Of a stretch of DNA of 64,000 bases, positions 7,672-17,269 are shown one piece after another (the first letter of the stretch is position 1; each line of letters starts with the position of its first letter). The DNA is taken from the NCBI GenBank assembly GCA_029202485.1, contig CP119313.1, forward strand, positions 4,216,001-4,280,000, in the 5' to 3' direction. The translations under genes were made by a program, and so were the position numbers. Source of the stretch: Candidatus Pedobacter colombiensis (lineage in GTDB: Bacteria > Bacteroidota > Bacteroidia > Sphingobacteriales > Sphingobacteriaceae). The notes under the pieces are model-generated. The model did no database searches. It was given only the letters and a program-made list of their open reading frames with translations, and had not been told where the DNA came from.

Positions 7672-10600
7672 ATGAATGATTTATCACATTCACTAAGGAG
7701 CTATATTGCTCTTTTTTATCCCACTATTCATAAAGAGCCAACCTTTAATGGCGCAAAAAAAGCTTTTTTGGTTATGAAGTTAACAGGAATAATAATTTTG
7801 ATGATTACCTTTCAGGCAAGCGCAATAAGCTTTGCCCAAAAAGTAAGTATCAACAAAAAAAACATAGGGCTTAAAGCACTTTTTAAGGAAATAAACAATC
7901 AAACAGGCTATGATTTCATATACAATAATGAAGTTTTAAAACATTCAGCCAATCTTGATGTAAACGTAAATAATGAAGAATTATCAGATTTACTAAATGA
8001 TATATTCTCAAATAAACCGCTTTCGTTTACTATTGAAGATAAAAATATAATTGTTAGAGTAACCGAAAAGTCAAATACCAAACCAGATCGAGTTATAACC
8101 GGTCGGGTTATCGCCATTGACGATAAACTCCCTATGCCAGGAGTTAGTGTTAAAATAAAAGGCACAACAAAAGCAACTTCGACAAATAGCAATGGAGAAT
8201 TTTCTATCAGGGTAAACGATGGAGACATTTTGATTTTCTCGATGTTAGGTTACACTAAACAAGAAATTGTTACTACTGACAAAAACATAGTAAATGTAAG
8301 CTTAGCGCAGGACAACAATAGCTTAAATGAAGTAGTTGTGACTGGTATTGGCGGTGCAGTTGATAAAAAGACCTTTACTGGGGCCACCACAAAGATATCT
8401 GTTAAAGATGCAGAACTTGGAGGCTTACCTGATCCTAGTAGGATGCTGGAAGGTCGGGTTGCGGGTGTGAGTGTTCAAAACACGACCGGAACATTCGGTA
8501 CAGCTCCTAAAATTAGAGTACGCGGTGCAACTTCTATTTACGGCAGTTCAAAACCTTTATGGGTTGTGGATGGTGCTATTTTAGAAGATGTTGCCGATGT
8601 TTCTGCAGATGATTTATCAACCGGTGATGCACTTACTTTAGTCAGCTCTGCCGTAGCCGGACTAAACGCAAATGACATTGAAACCTTCCAGGTTTTAAAA
8701 GATGGTTCTGCGACATCAATATATGGTGCCAGAGCTAAGGCGGGGGTAATTGTAATCACAACTAAAAAGGGTCGCTCGGGCTTTAGTCAGCTTAATTATG
8801 TTTCCGAACTTACCGTAAGGGCCACTCCTTCTTACAGTGGATTTAACATTATGAACTCTCAGGAGCAGATGGGCGTTTATCAGCAACTTTTCCAAAGAGG
8901 CTGGTTAAATTTGGCGGAAGTATCAACTGCTTCCTCAAGTGGTGTTTATGGTAAAATGTACCAATTAATTAACAGTGGTCAATTACTAAACACAGAAGAG
9001 GCCCGTAATGCTTATTTAAGAGAGGCAGAGTACAGAAATACCAATTGGTTTGACCAATTGTTTAGCAATGACATTATGCAGAACCATTCGTTAAGTATTA
9101 CCTCTGGTACAGATAAATCTCAATACTATGCTTCGGTAAGTGCCATTTCTGATCCGGGATGGGCAAAACAATCTCAAATGAAAAGGTATACAGCTAACTT
9201 AAATGCTACATACAACATTTCTGACAAGCTAAAACTAAACATCATTACATCAGGAAGCTACAGAACTCAAAAAGCACCAGGTACACTAGGTCAGACTACC
9301 AATTCAGTAACCGCAATAGTTAAAAGAAATTTTGACATCAATCCTTATGCTTACGCTTTGAATACTTCAAGAACTCTTGATCCAAATGAAAGTTATACTA
9401 GAAATTATGCGCCATTTAACATCTTAACAGAGTTGGAAAACAACTATATGGATATCAATGTTGCGGAGGTAAAGTTTCAAGGACAATTAAGTTGGAAAGC
9501 AATTAAAAACGTAGAAGTGAGTGCTTTTGGTAGTGTTAGATATCAACAAACATCACAGCAACATTACATCAAAGATGAGTCTAACCAGGCTCTAGCTTAT
9601 AGGTCAATGCCTACAACAGTTATACGTAATGCAAACCCTTATTTGTATACAGATCCATCTGTTCTTTATGCTGTTCCTATATCAATTTTACCTTCTGGTG
9701 GTATTTATAACAGAACAGATTATAGAGCCCTTGTAAATGACCTACGTGCCAATGCTAGATATCATAATACATTTGCAGAAAAACATGTTTTAGATGTTGA
9801 AGGAAGTGCTTCCATAAATTCTATCGAAAGAAATAACAACTGGTTTAGAGGTTGGGGCCTACAATATGGTTTAGGTGAAATTCCATTTGTGGATTATCGC
9901 GTTTTCAAAAGAGGTCAGGAAGAGAATAGCCAATACTATTCAGTTGGTAACACCAGAGGCAAAGAGATTGCTTTTTTTGGAAAGGCAGCTTATGCTTATG
10001 ATCAAAAATACAGTTTGGAAGTGACAGGCAGGTACGAAGGATCGAACAAACTGGGCAAAACCACATCCGCAAGATGGATGCCTACATGGTCTGTTGGAGG
10101 ATTGTGGAATGCAAGTGAAGAAAATTTCTTTAAAAATCTAAGCACACCAATATCTACCTTAACATTTAGAACTTCATATAGCTTAATGGCTGATCGCGGA
10201 CCTTCAACTGTAACAAACTCCGTAGTAGTGATACAGAGTTATAACCCTTGGAGACCAAGTACATCGGATAATGAAACAGGTCTTCAAATTAGTGATTTGG
10301 AAAACGCTGACTTAACGTACGAAAAACAGTACGAACTAAACTTAGGTATGAATTTTGGCCTATTTAAAAACAGGTTAAATGGTGACATTAACTACTATAG
10401 AAGAAAGCAATTTGACCTTATCGGCCCAATAGTCACACAAGGTTTAGGTGGACAGATTAATAAATACGGAAACGTTGCCGATATGAAAACCAGTGGTTTA
10501 GAAATTGCACTTTCCGGAACAGTTATAAAAAACTCTAATTTCTCCTGGACATCGACATTTAACTATACCCACGCAACAACAAAAGTTACCAACCTCCAAA

Positions 10601-11325
10601 ACAGACAAAGAGTTATTGATCTCATAACCAGTAATGGATTTGCACTTCAAAATTATCCCGTAAGATCACTATTCTCCATCCCATTTGTTGGATTGCGAAA
10701 TGATGGTTTACCGCAATTCACTAACGCCGATGGGAGCACAACTGTTACAGGAATAAACTTCCAAAACAGAACTAGCCTGGATTTCCTAAAATATGAAGGC
10801 CCAACGGACCCGACAGTTACAGGTGGTTTTGGCAACGTTTTTAGCTACAAAGGTTTTAGCTTTACGCCATATATTACCTATTCATTTGGTAATGTGGTAC
10901 GCCTAAACCCTGTATTTAAAACAGAATATTCAGATTTAGATGCGACAACCAGAGAGTATTTCGATGCATGGACTGTTCCTGGTGATGAGCGTTTTACAAA
11001 AATTCCGGTAATTCTAGATAGAAGGTATAACAAACTCAATAGTCAATATAGCTATGCTTATAATGCATATAACTATTCTTCAGCTATGGTAGCTAAAGGT
11101 GATTTTATTCGATTAAAAGATATTTCATTAGCCTATCAATTGCCTAAAACATTCTTAGCCCGCATAAAAGTTGCTTCAGCAAGTTTGAGACTCAACGTTT
11201 CTAATCTGTGGTTGATTTATGCAGATAAAAAGTTAAATGGACAAGACCCGGAATTTGTTAATGCCGGCGGTGTTGCACTCCCTTTAGCAAAACAATATAC
11301 ATTATCACTAAGATTAGGTCTTTAA
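7672..11325 (+). CDS. SusC/RagA-type TonB-linked outer membrane transporter with STN domain
   Basis: This 1217-residue protein is the outer membrane channel of a SusCD nutrient importer. A signal sequence lies around residues 36-60 (ending SFAQ). It is followed by a secretin/TonB STN domain (about 60-115, VSINKKNIGLKALFKEINNQTG), a carboxypeptidase regulatory-like beta-sandwich (about 142-225, ITGRVIAIDDKLPMPGVSV), a TonB plug (about 235-365, with the SusC signature IRGATSI-like IRVRGATSIYG and VLKDGSATSIYGARAKAGVI) and a beta-barrel to the C-terminal RLGL. The STN domain marks it as a sensor that signals to FecR. The SusD partner starts 11 bp downstream. Substrate cannot be inferred. Confidence 0.96.
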   Translation: MNDLSHSLRSYIALFYPTIHKEPTFNGAKKAFLVMKLTGIIILMITFQASAISFAQKVSINKKNIGLKALFKEINNQTGYDFIYNNEVLKHSANLDVNVNNEELSDLLNDIFSNKPLSFTIEDKNIIVRVTEKSNTKPDRVITGRVIAIDDKLPMPGVSVKIKGTTKATSTNSNGEFSIRVNDGDILIFSMLGYTKQEIVTTDKNIVNVSLAQDNNSLNEVVVTGIGGAVDKKTFTGATTKISVKDAELGGLPDPSRMLEGRVAGVSVQNTTGTFGTAPKIRVRGATSIYGSSKPLWVVDGAILEDVADVSADDLSTGDALTLVSSAVAGLNANDIETFQVLKDGSATSIYGARAKAGVIVITTKKGRSGFSQLNYVSELTVRATPSYSGFNIMNSQEQMGVYQQLFQRGWLNLAEVSTASSSGVYGKMYQLINSGQLLNTEEARNAYLREAEYRNTNWFDQLFSNDIMQNHSLSITSGTDKSQYYASVSAISDPGWAKQSQMKRYTANLNATYNISDKLKLNIITSGSYRTQKAPGTLGQTTNSVTAIVKRNFDINPYAYALNTSRTLDPNESYTRNYAPFNILTELENNYMDINVAEVKFQGQLSWKAIKNVEVSAFGSVRYQQTSQQHYIKDESNQALAYRSMPTTVIRNANPYLYTDPSVLYAVPISILPSGGIYNRTDYRALVNDLRANARYHNTFAEKHVLDVEGSASINSIERNNNWFRGWGLQYGLGEIPFVDYRVFKRGQEENSQYYSVGNTRGKEIAFFGKAAYAYDQKYSLEVTGRYEGSNKLGKTTSARWMPTWSVGGLWNASEENFFKNLSTPISTLTFRTSYSLMADRGPSTVTNSVVVIQSYNPWRPSTSDNETGLQISDLENADLTYEKQYELNLGMNFGLFKNRLNGDINYYRRKQFDLIGPIVTQGLGGQINKYGNVADMKTSGLEIALSGTVIKNSNFSWTSTFNYTHATTKVTNLQNRQRVIDLITSNGFALQNYPVRSLFSIPFVGLRNDGLPQFTNADGSTTVTGINFQNRTSLDFLKYEGPTDPTVTGGFGNVFSYKGFSFTPYITYSFGNVVRLNPVFKTEYSDLDATTREYFDAWTVPGDERFTKIPVILDRRYNKLNSQYSYAYNAYNYSSAMVAKGDFIRLKDISLAYQLPKTFLARIKVASASLRLNVSNLWLIYADKKLNGQDPEFVNAGGVALPLAKQYTLSLRLGL

Positions 11326-11336
11326 ATTAATTAATC

Positions 11337-12917
11337 ATGAAAAAGAGATTTATATATATCGCGCTTTGTGCAGTTGTATCATTTAGTTTTTCTTCTTGCA
11401 AGAAGTACTTGGATGAGTTACCAGATAACAGGGCCGAATTAAACAATACAGATAAAATATCCCGATTATTGGTTTCGGCATATCCTACCAATGCTTATGT
11501 TGTAACTACAGAATTAGCTTCAGATAATGTTGATGATTATGGCCCAAACTATACAAGTAATCGTCAAACTGAGCAAATGTATGGCTGGGAAGACATTACT
11601 GAAACAGCTGGAAATGATGGAGTTGAAAAAATATGGAGTTCTTGTTACAGTGCAATTGCCAGTGCAAACCAAGCGCTTACGGCTATTGAAGAACTGGGTA
11701 ACCCAAGCTCTTTGACGGCAGCCAAAGGTGAAGCCTTAGTGGCAAGAGCTTATGGCCATTTTATTTTGGTAAACGTATTTGCACAACATTACTCGCCTGC
11801 CAATTCTGCCACAGATTTAGGTATAACTTATATGACTAAATCGGAAGATAAGCTAAACCCAAAATATACAAGAAACACGGTAAAGGAGGTATACGATTAT
11901 ATCCTTCAAGATTTAGAAGCAGGTATACCTTTAATTAATGATGCATCTTACGCAAATGCAAATGTTGCCAAATTTCACTTTAATAAATCAGCGGCTAATG
12001 CATTTGCCGCAAGAGTTCATTTGTACATGGGCAATTGGACAAAAGCAGTAGAGTATGCTTCGGCATCCTTTGCAAATACACCTACAACTTATGTAAGAGA
12101 TTATGCTAAAATTGCAACTTATGCAGCTTCATTTTCGGATATGGCCCGTGAATATAATAACAGTTTAATTAAAGCTAATTTTTTAATTACACCAGCATAT
12201 TCTACTATGGGTACACTTTTCGGCGGTTATACTACCTTATCGAGGTTTGTACCCGGCTTAGCTGTTTCAAATTACGAAACCATAACCTCTAAAGGACCAT
12301 TTGGAACTTTTACAACCACTGGCTACAGACTTAAAGCGTTCTCTTATTCAACAAGTAGTAATAAGGTACTTTTTGCCCACTTGAGCTATCAGTTTGAATA
12401 CACTGACCCTGTAGCTCGTACTGGTTATGCTCATGGTGTATTTACCCCTTTTACATTCGAAGAAGCTTTACTTACACGCGCAGAAGCAAATATTCAATTG
12501 AAAAATTACACTGCTGCTTTGGCTGATATGCAATACTGGGGTACTTTCACCTATACGACCACCACTTTACCAACTTTAACCGAAGCAAATATCAATACCT
12601 GGGCAAATTCTTTTGCATACTTCACTCCTACTGCCCCTACACCTAAGAAAAAGTTAAATCCTGAATTTACGATAGAGGCTGGAACACAAGAGAACATGTT
12701 ACATGCGGTTTTATACATGAGAAGACTTGAAACTTACAGTGCCGGCTTAAGGTGGTTTGACGTGAAAAGATACGGCATAGAGATCACAAGAAGAAGTACA
12801 ACCGGAGCGGTAATAAATAGTGTATCTACCAATACTTTAACTGTTAGAGATCAAAGAAGAGCCATTCAATTGCCTCAAGATGTAATAGCAGCAGGTTTAA
12901 CCCCTAATCCAAGATAA
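11337..12917 (+). CDS. SusD/RagB-family outer membrane lipoprotein
   Basis: This 526-residue lipoprotein forms the surface lid over the SusC channel and captures substrate. The signal peptide ends in a lipobox with Cys21 (FSSCKKYLDE; the KYLDE-type sequence just after the cysteine is typical of SusD). Tetratricopeptide-like helices are indicated by EALVARAYGHFILVNVFAQ and the C-terminal block has MRRLETYSAGLRWFDVKRYGI followed by RRAIQLPQDVIAAGL, the usual SusD ending. It lies between SusC and a zinc metallohydrolase gene, with only 1 bp before the latter, so the three are surely cotranscribed. Confidence 0.95.
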   Translation: MKKRFIYIALCAVVSFSFSSCKKYLDELPDNRAELNNTDKISRLLVSAYPTNAYVVTTELASDNVDDYGPNYTSNRQTEQMYGWEDITETAGNDGVEKIWSSCYSAIASANQALTAIEELGNPSSLTAAKGEALVARAYGHFILVNVFAQHYSPANSATDLGITYMTKSEDKLNPKYTRNTVKEVYDYILQDLEAGIPLINDASYANANVAKFHFNKSAANAFAARVHLYMGNWTKAVEYASASFANTPTTYVRDYAKIATYAASFSDMAREYNNSLIKANFLITPAYSTMGTLFGGYTTLSRFVPGLAVSNYETITSKGPFGTFTTTGYRLKAFSYSTSSNKVLFAHLSYQFEYTDPVARTGYAHGVFTPFTFEEALLTRAEANIQLKNYTAALADMQYWGTFTYTTTTLPTLTEANINTWANSFAYFTPTAPTPKKKLNPEFTIEAGTQENMLHAVLYMRRLETYSAGLRWFDVKRYGIEITRRSTTGAVINSVSTNTLTVRDQRRAIQLPQDVIAAGLTPNPR

Positions 12918-12918
12918 T

Positions 12919-13812
12919 ATGAAAATTAGATATAACCTTATATACTTGCTTTTTATCACATTGATTTATACATCATGTAAAAAAGAAAAGCTAAGCGATA
13001 AAAGTGTTTTTGTAGACACTACACTTCCAAAAAATGCTTTAGACAATTACATATATAATAATTACACCGTCCCTTACAATATCGATGTACTTTATAAATA
13101 TGTAGATAGAGAAACTGATTTGACCTATAACTTAGTGCCTGCAACTTACGATGGCTCTGTTAGATTGACAAAATTATTATTGTACCTGGGTTTACAACCA
13201 TATGATAATATTACGGGAAGTAAGACTTTCATGAAAACCTATTTTCCTAAACTTTTAACTTATATAGGTTCATCGCCAATTAAAAGTAATGGGACTATAG
13301 TGCTGGGAACAGCTGAAGGCGGTAAAAAAATTAATTTATATAATTTAAATAATTTGGCTGCAAATTCAACCAGTATCAGTTATTTAAATAAGTATTACTT
13401 TCATGTTATACATCACGAATTTCAGCACATATTAAATCAAACTAAGCCATTTCCGACAAGTTTTGTCACCATCTCCGGAACCGGTTATGTAAGTGATGTA
13501 TGGAATACAACCTATTTAACTGACGGCGCTGCAATTGCAGCTGGTTTTATTTCTCCCTATGCTTCAAGTGAGAATACAGAAGACTTTGCTGAGCTATATT
13601 CGTTTTATGTTACCTTATCAGCAACGGAATATACTGCCTACTTAAACTCGACAGGAAGCACTCCGGCAGGCATCGCAATTATTGCTGCAAAAACAGATAT
13701 TGTTAAAACCTACATGAAAAATGAGTTTGGGATTGACATGGATCTTTTAAGAGCAAATATTCAATCTAAAGCTGCCGGCTTGCCAACATTTGATCAAACA
13801 ACTCTACCTTAA
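12919..13812 (+). CDS. Substrate import-associated zinc metallohydrolase lipoprotein
   Basis: This 297-residue lipoprotein has a lipobox ending at Cys20 (YTSCKKEK). HHEFQH at 165-170 contains an HExxH zinc-binding motif (His166-Glu167-Phe-Gln-His170), and ENTEDFAELYSFY further on (near 215-230) could give the third ligand. I recognise it as the HExxH lipoprotein family found beside SusC/SusD pairs in Bacteroidota. Its probable role is hydrolysis of a peptide or other polymer at the cell surface to feed the importer. It starts 1 bp after the SusD stop and is followed 12 bp later by the DUF4302 lipoprotein. Confidence 0.88.
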   Translation: MKIRYNLIYLLFITLIYTSCKKEKLSDKSVFVDTTLPKNALDNYIYNNYTVPYNIDVLYKYVDRETDLTYNLVPATYDGSVRLTKLLLYLGLQPYDNITGSKTFMKTYFPKLLTYIGSSPIKSNGTIVLGTAEGGKKINLYNLNNLAANSTSISYLNKYYFHVIHHEFQHILNQTKPFPTSFVTISGTGYVSDVWNTTYLTDGAAIAAGFISPYASSENTEDFAELYSFYVTLSATEYTAYLNSTGSTPAGIAIIAAKTDIVKTYMKNEFGIDMDLLRANIQSKAAGLPTFDQTTLP

Positions 13813-13824
13813 TCTAAAAGAATT

Positions 13825-14658
13825 ATGAAAAAACAATATTTATTATTAGCTGTATTATCTGTTCTTTTATTTGCAGGTTGTGATAAAAAGCAAGACAGAG
13901 TATTCGATGAAAGTCCCGCAGCAAGACTAAATGCCAGCATTGATAACACTTATGCTGCAATAAAAGCAAAACAAGCATGGGTATTTAGCTACTATCCGGG
14001 TGCAAACCAGGAATATGGTGGGTTTAACCTTTTTCCTAACTTTACCAGTGCTGTAGATGTAACCTTACAGGCCGATTATGCTTTAACCGCACAAAGCAGC
14101 ACTTTTAAGATTTATGCAGGTGCAGGTCCTATTTTAACATTTGATACTTATAATTCAGTTATTCACTATTTCGGACTTCCTGGTTACTATACAGGTATTG
14201 GTACTGCAGATGGCGGTATGAAAGGTGATTTTGAATTTTTGGTAATGAGTGCCAGCCCAGACTCTGTTGTATTAAAAGGCAGAAAATACGCCAATCTCAT
14301 GAAAATGAGATCAGTAGACGTAAATCAACTACCAACTATCGTTGCGAATTATAAAGCAGCTGCAGCTACGTTCAATGCATTCAGAACTTTTAAAATAGAG
14401 GTAAATGGTACAACATATGCAACTACGGCTACAACGTCTACGGTAAATGGTTCAGTAAGGCCAAACCGTTATCTAAATGTAACCGCTAAGAGCATGACCA
14501 TCTCCTTTATAGTAACTGATACAGGTATTGAGTTTTATAAAGAGTATGAAATTGACGGTCTTAAGTTTAGTAAGTTAAAATATAATGCCCCAGATGCTAC
14601 TTATGCAAAAGGATATTATTCTAATACCAACAATACAATGAAATTGATACCATTGTAA
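13825..14658 (+). CDS. DUF4302-like lipoprotein
   Basis: This is a 277-residue lipoprotein with signal peptide and lipobox ending at Cys19 (LLFAGCDKK). The first mature segment, RVFDESPAARLNA followed by a stretch of short beta-strand-like repeats, fits the DUF4302 family that accompanies the HExxH metallohydrolase in SusCD loci. It is probably surface exposed and part of the same uptake machine, but no catalytic motif is visible. It is the last gene of the operon; a strong terminator hairpin follows 27 bp downstream. Confidence 0.8.
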   Translation: MKKQYLLLAVLSVLLFAGCDKKQDRVFDESPAARLNASIDNTYAAIKAKQAWVFSYYPGANQEYGGFNLFPNFTSAVDVTLQADYALTAQSSTFKIYAGAGPILTFDTYNSVIHYFGLPGYYTGIGTADGGMKGDFEFLVMSASPDSVVLKGRKYANLMKMRSVDVNQLPTIVANYKAAAATFNAFRTFKIEVNGTTYATTATTSTVNGSVRPNRYLNVTAKSMTISFIVTDTGIEFYKEYEIDGLKFSKLKYNAPDATYAKGYYSNTNNTMKLIPL

Positions 14659-14684
14659 ATCAATTACCAGTAGTATTAAAAAAA

Positions 14685-14717
14685 ACCGTCACAATATTGA
14701 TTGTGACGGTTTTTTTA
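14685..14717 (+). terminator. Bidirectional terminator after the first SusCD locus
   Basis: A perfect 11-bp stem, ACCGTCACAAT (14685-14695) and ATTGTGACGGT (14700-14710), has a 4-nt loop. It is flanked by A-run on the left and seven T on the right, so it can work for both the plus-strand operon and the convergent TonB receptor gene. Confidence 0.9.
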
Positions 14718-14736
14718 TGTAAAAAATTATAGTGTG

Positions 14737-17178
14737 CTAATTCCCCTGCAATCCGCCAACTCCACCAGCACCACCACCTTGTTGCTGTTCATCTTTCTTT
14801 AAATCGTCATTATTTACCTTCTTCTTTTTGGCATTAAAATTCATTTTACCAAACTTATAGCTAAAGTTCACACCAAAAGAACGCAAAGGATAATGAATAT
14901 CAGTTTTCTGCGTTGAATTTGGAGTAGTATTTTGAGTCTTAATATTCAAATCCCGGTTAAAAGGGTTCAAAACATTCAAACCAATGGTTGCTTTCTGCTT
15001 TAAAATCTCTTTTTTCACCGCTCCACCATAAAAATACATCATATCTGTCTTACCTTGAAAAGTACGTTTTGGTGCATTGATCACTCCCCACAACTCAGTA
15101 GTCCAACCTTTAGGCAAGGCATAAGCCGAACGCGCAAAAGCAGTATAGTTTAAAAATGTACCCGTATTCACATGGTATTGAGGGCTATTAACATCATAAG
15201 TATTTAAACCCAAATTGGCCATTAACGTCCATTTAGGTTTTGGATTATAAGAACCGAACACATTAACCCCATAAGACCTGCTGGTCCCAACATTGATATA
15301 AGAGATCAAATTTTTACTTACCCCATTCTCCACTATTGGCGCTATGGCACTCTCAATCACATCCTGAGTATTTTTGTAAAACACCGATGCTGTGATGACC
15401 GAGCCCTTAATAAAAGTCGAATAGCCAAGTTCTATATTATCTGTCAATTCAGGAGCGAGCTTTGGATTACCCTGAGTTGGATTAAACACATCACTTTCAT
15501 TTCTAAAAGGATTTAAATAAGATAAGCTTGGGCGTTGTACCCGGCGGTTATAACTTAGCTTAAGCGTAGACATTCCTTTTAAAGTCTTTGAAATCACCAT
15601 ACTCGGAAATAGATTAAAGTAGTCGTTATTAAAGTCTAAAGTATGACCCGCCAACCCGTCTATTTTAGTATACTCAGCTCTTAAACCTGCCTTAACCGTT
15701 ATCTTTTTAGTCAATTTAAAACCAAACACACCATAAGCCGCCGCCACATTTTGGTTATAATCAAAATCCTGTTCAGCTTTGTCAAAATCGCTTTTAATAT
15801 TTCTGAAGATACCCTTTATACCTGTCTCTAAAACAGTTGTTTTACTAAAGGGATAAACATAATCACTTTGTACAGTGTACTCATTATTTTTACCTGTATT
15901 ATGTCCTAGAACTTCGACATCTGGGATGCCTGCACTGATAAATCTATTGCTAAAGTCGCTACCATTACGCCCGGCAGATAGCTGTGCCGAAATGCTTAGC
16001 TCCTCACCTTCCCGCTTAGTGGTTTTTCTATAATCCACATTCCAATCCAGATTATTAAAGCTCATGTCCATATCCCTTATATTCGTCGAAACAACACCAT
16101 TCCTGGTGATCAATGAACTACCCGGCCCGCCATTAGAAAAGCGATTCATTTTAACGTTAGTACTAATGTTATTGTAACCATTGATATCATAATCCATACC
16201 AAAGCTACCATTATATCCCACCCTCGACCATTTAGAATAACCGTCCTGTAAAACATTATTGGTTACTCCATCAATCGTAGAAGTGTTAGCAATAACGACT
16301 TTTGAGTTTTGTGGATAAGCCTGATTTAATCCTAAACTTCCATTTACTGCTAAGCGGCCTGTTTTAACATTCAAGCCAAAGGTACCATTATTTGACCGCG
16401 TACCTGCAGTTGCGCTCACATTGCCACTCATACCTTCTGCCGTTTTCTTCTTGGTAATGATGTTAATGATTCCACCGGAACCTTCAGCATCATATTTTGC
16501 AGATGGACTGGTGATCACCTCCACACTTTTAATCTGCTCTGCAGGGATCATCTTCAAGGCATCAGCAACACTATTGGCCATCGTTCCTGATGGCTTTCCG
16601 TTAATCAAAACCCTAACCGAGCTGCCGCGGAGCTGAACATTCCCATTTATATCGACTGAAAGCATAGGCACCTTACGCATCACATCGGTAGCATCACCAC
16701 CTGCATTTGTGATATCTTGCTCTGCATTGTACACCAGCTTATCAATCTTATTTTCGACCAATGCTTTTTGTCCGGTAATTTCTACTTCCTTTAAATTATC
16801 GGCTGTAGGACTAATGTAAATTATTCCCATATTTTGATCGGGCTTCCCTGCTGTGGTTTTAACGGGTATCATTTTTGTCTTATACCCCATAAAACCAACT
16901 GACAATTTATAATCATCGGGAGCCACATTTTGAAGCACTACTTTTCCTTTATCATCCGTTACAGCACCATTAACGGACTTGCTGTCTTTTACCTTAAGCA
17001 GAGAAATAGTTGCATAATCTATCGGTTTTTTAGTCAAAGAGTCAAGAATTACTGCAGTAATCCGCCCTGTTACAGTTGGTTGTTGAGTTCCCCCGCCAAG
17101 GGAAAATTGCGCTTTTGCGCCAAAAAATGGCATCAATGCCCCAAAGAGCAGAGTGAAATATTTCAATTTGGTTTTCAT
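14737..17178 (-). CDS. TonB-dependent receptor, outer membrane beta-barrel (OMP_b-brl_3) type
   Basis: Starting at the ATG at 17178 gives 813 residues with a clean signal peptide (MKTKLKYFTLLFGALMPFF, cleaved near KAQ); an upstream in-frame ATG at 17217 would place polar residues before it. A carboxypeptidase regulatory-like domain (about 35-120: VTGRITAVILDSLTKKPIDYATI) precedes a plug domain (NAGGDATDVMRKVPMLSVD, VRVLINGKPSG, IEVITSPSAKYDAEGSGGIINIITKK) and a barrel. The C-terminus carries a Lys-rich then Gly-rich tail after the barrel. This single-gene receptor type lacks a SusD partner and an STN domain. It diverges from the beta-propeller gene with only about 90 bp between starts. Confidence 0.93.
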   Translation of the reverse strand: MKTKLKYFTLLFGALMPFFGAKAQFSLGGGTQQPTVTGRITAVILDSLTKKPIDYATISLLKVKDSKSVNGAVTDDKGKVVLQNVAPDDYKLSVGFMGYKTKMIPVKTTAGKPDQNMGIIYISPTADNLKEVEITGQKALVENKIDKLVYNAEQDITNAGGDATDVMRKVPMLSVDINGNVQLRGSSVRVLINGKPSGTMANSVADALKMIPAEQIKSVEVITSPSAKYDAEGSGGIINIITKKKTAEGMSGNVSATAGTRSNNGTFGLNVKTGRLAVNGSLGLNQAYPQNSKVVIANTSTIDGVTNNVLQDGYSKWSRVGYNGSFGMDYDINGYNNISTNVKMNRFSNGGPGSSLITRNGVVSTNIRDMDMSFNNLDWNVDYRKTTKREGEELSISAQLSAGRNGSDFSNRFISAGIPDVEVLGHNTGKNNEYTVQSDYVYPFSKTTVLETGIKGIFRNIKSDFDKAEQDFDYNQNVAAAYGVFGFKLTKKITVKAGLRAEYTKIDGLAGHTLDFNNDYFNLFPSMVISKTLKGMSTLKLSYNRRVQRPSLSYLNPFRNESDVFNPTQGNPKLAPELTDNIELGYSTFIKGSVITASVFYKNTQDVIESAIAPIVENGVSKNLISYINVGTSRSYGVNVFGSYNPKPKWTLMANLGLNTYDVNSPQYHVNTGTFLNYTAFARSAYALPKGWTTELWGVINAPKRTFQGKTDMMYFYGGAVKKEILKQKATIGLNVLNPFNRDLNIKTQNTTPNSTQKTDIHYPLRSFGVNFSYKFGKMNFNAKKKKVNNDDLKKDEQQQGGGAGGVGGLQGN

Positions 17179-17269
17179 ACGTAAATTAGTAGCCGAAAGA
17201 TAGAAATTGTTACACAATGCTACAGAATTTCTACAGACTGTTTTATTCTATTTGATAAAAAGAAAAATC

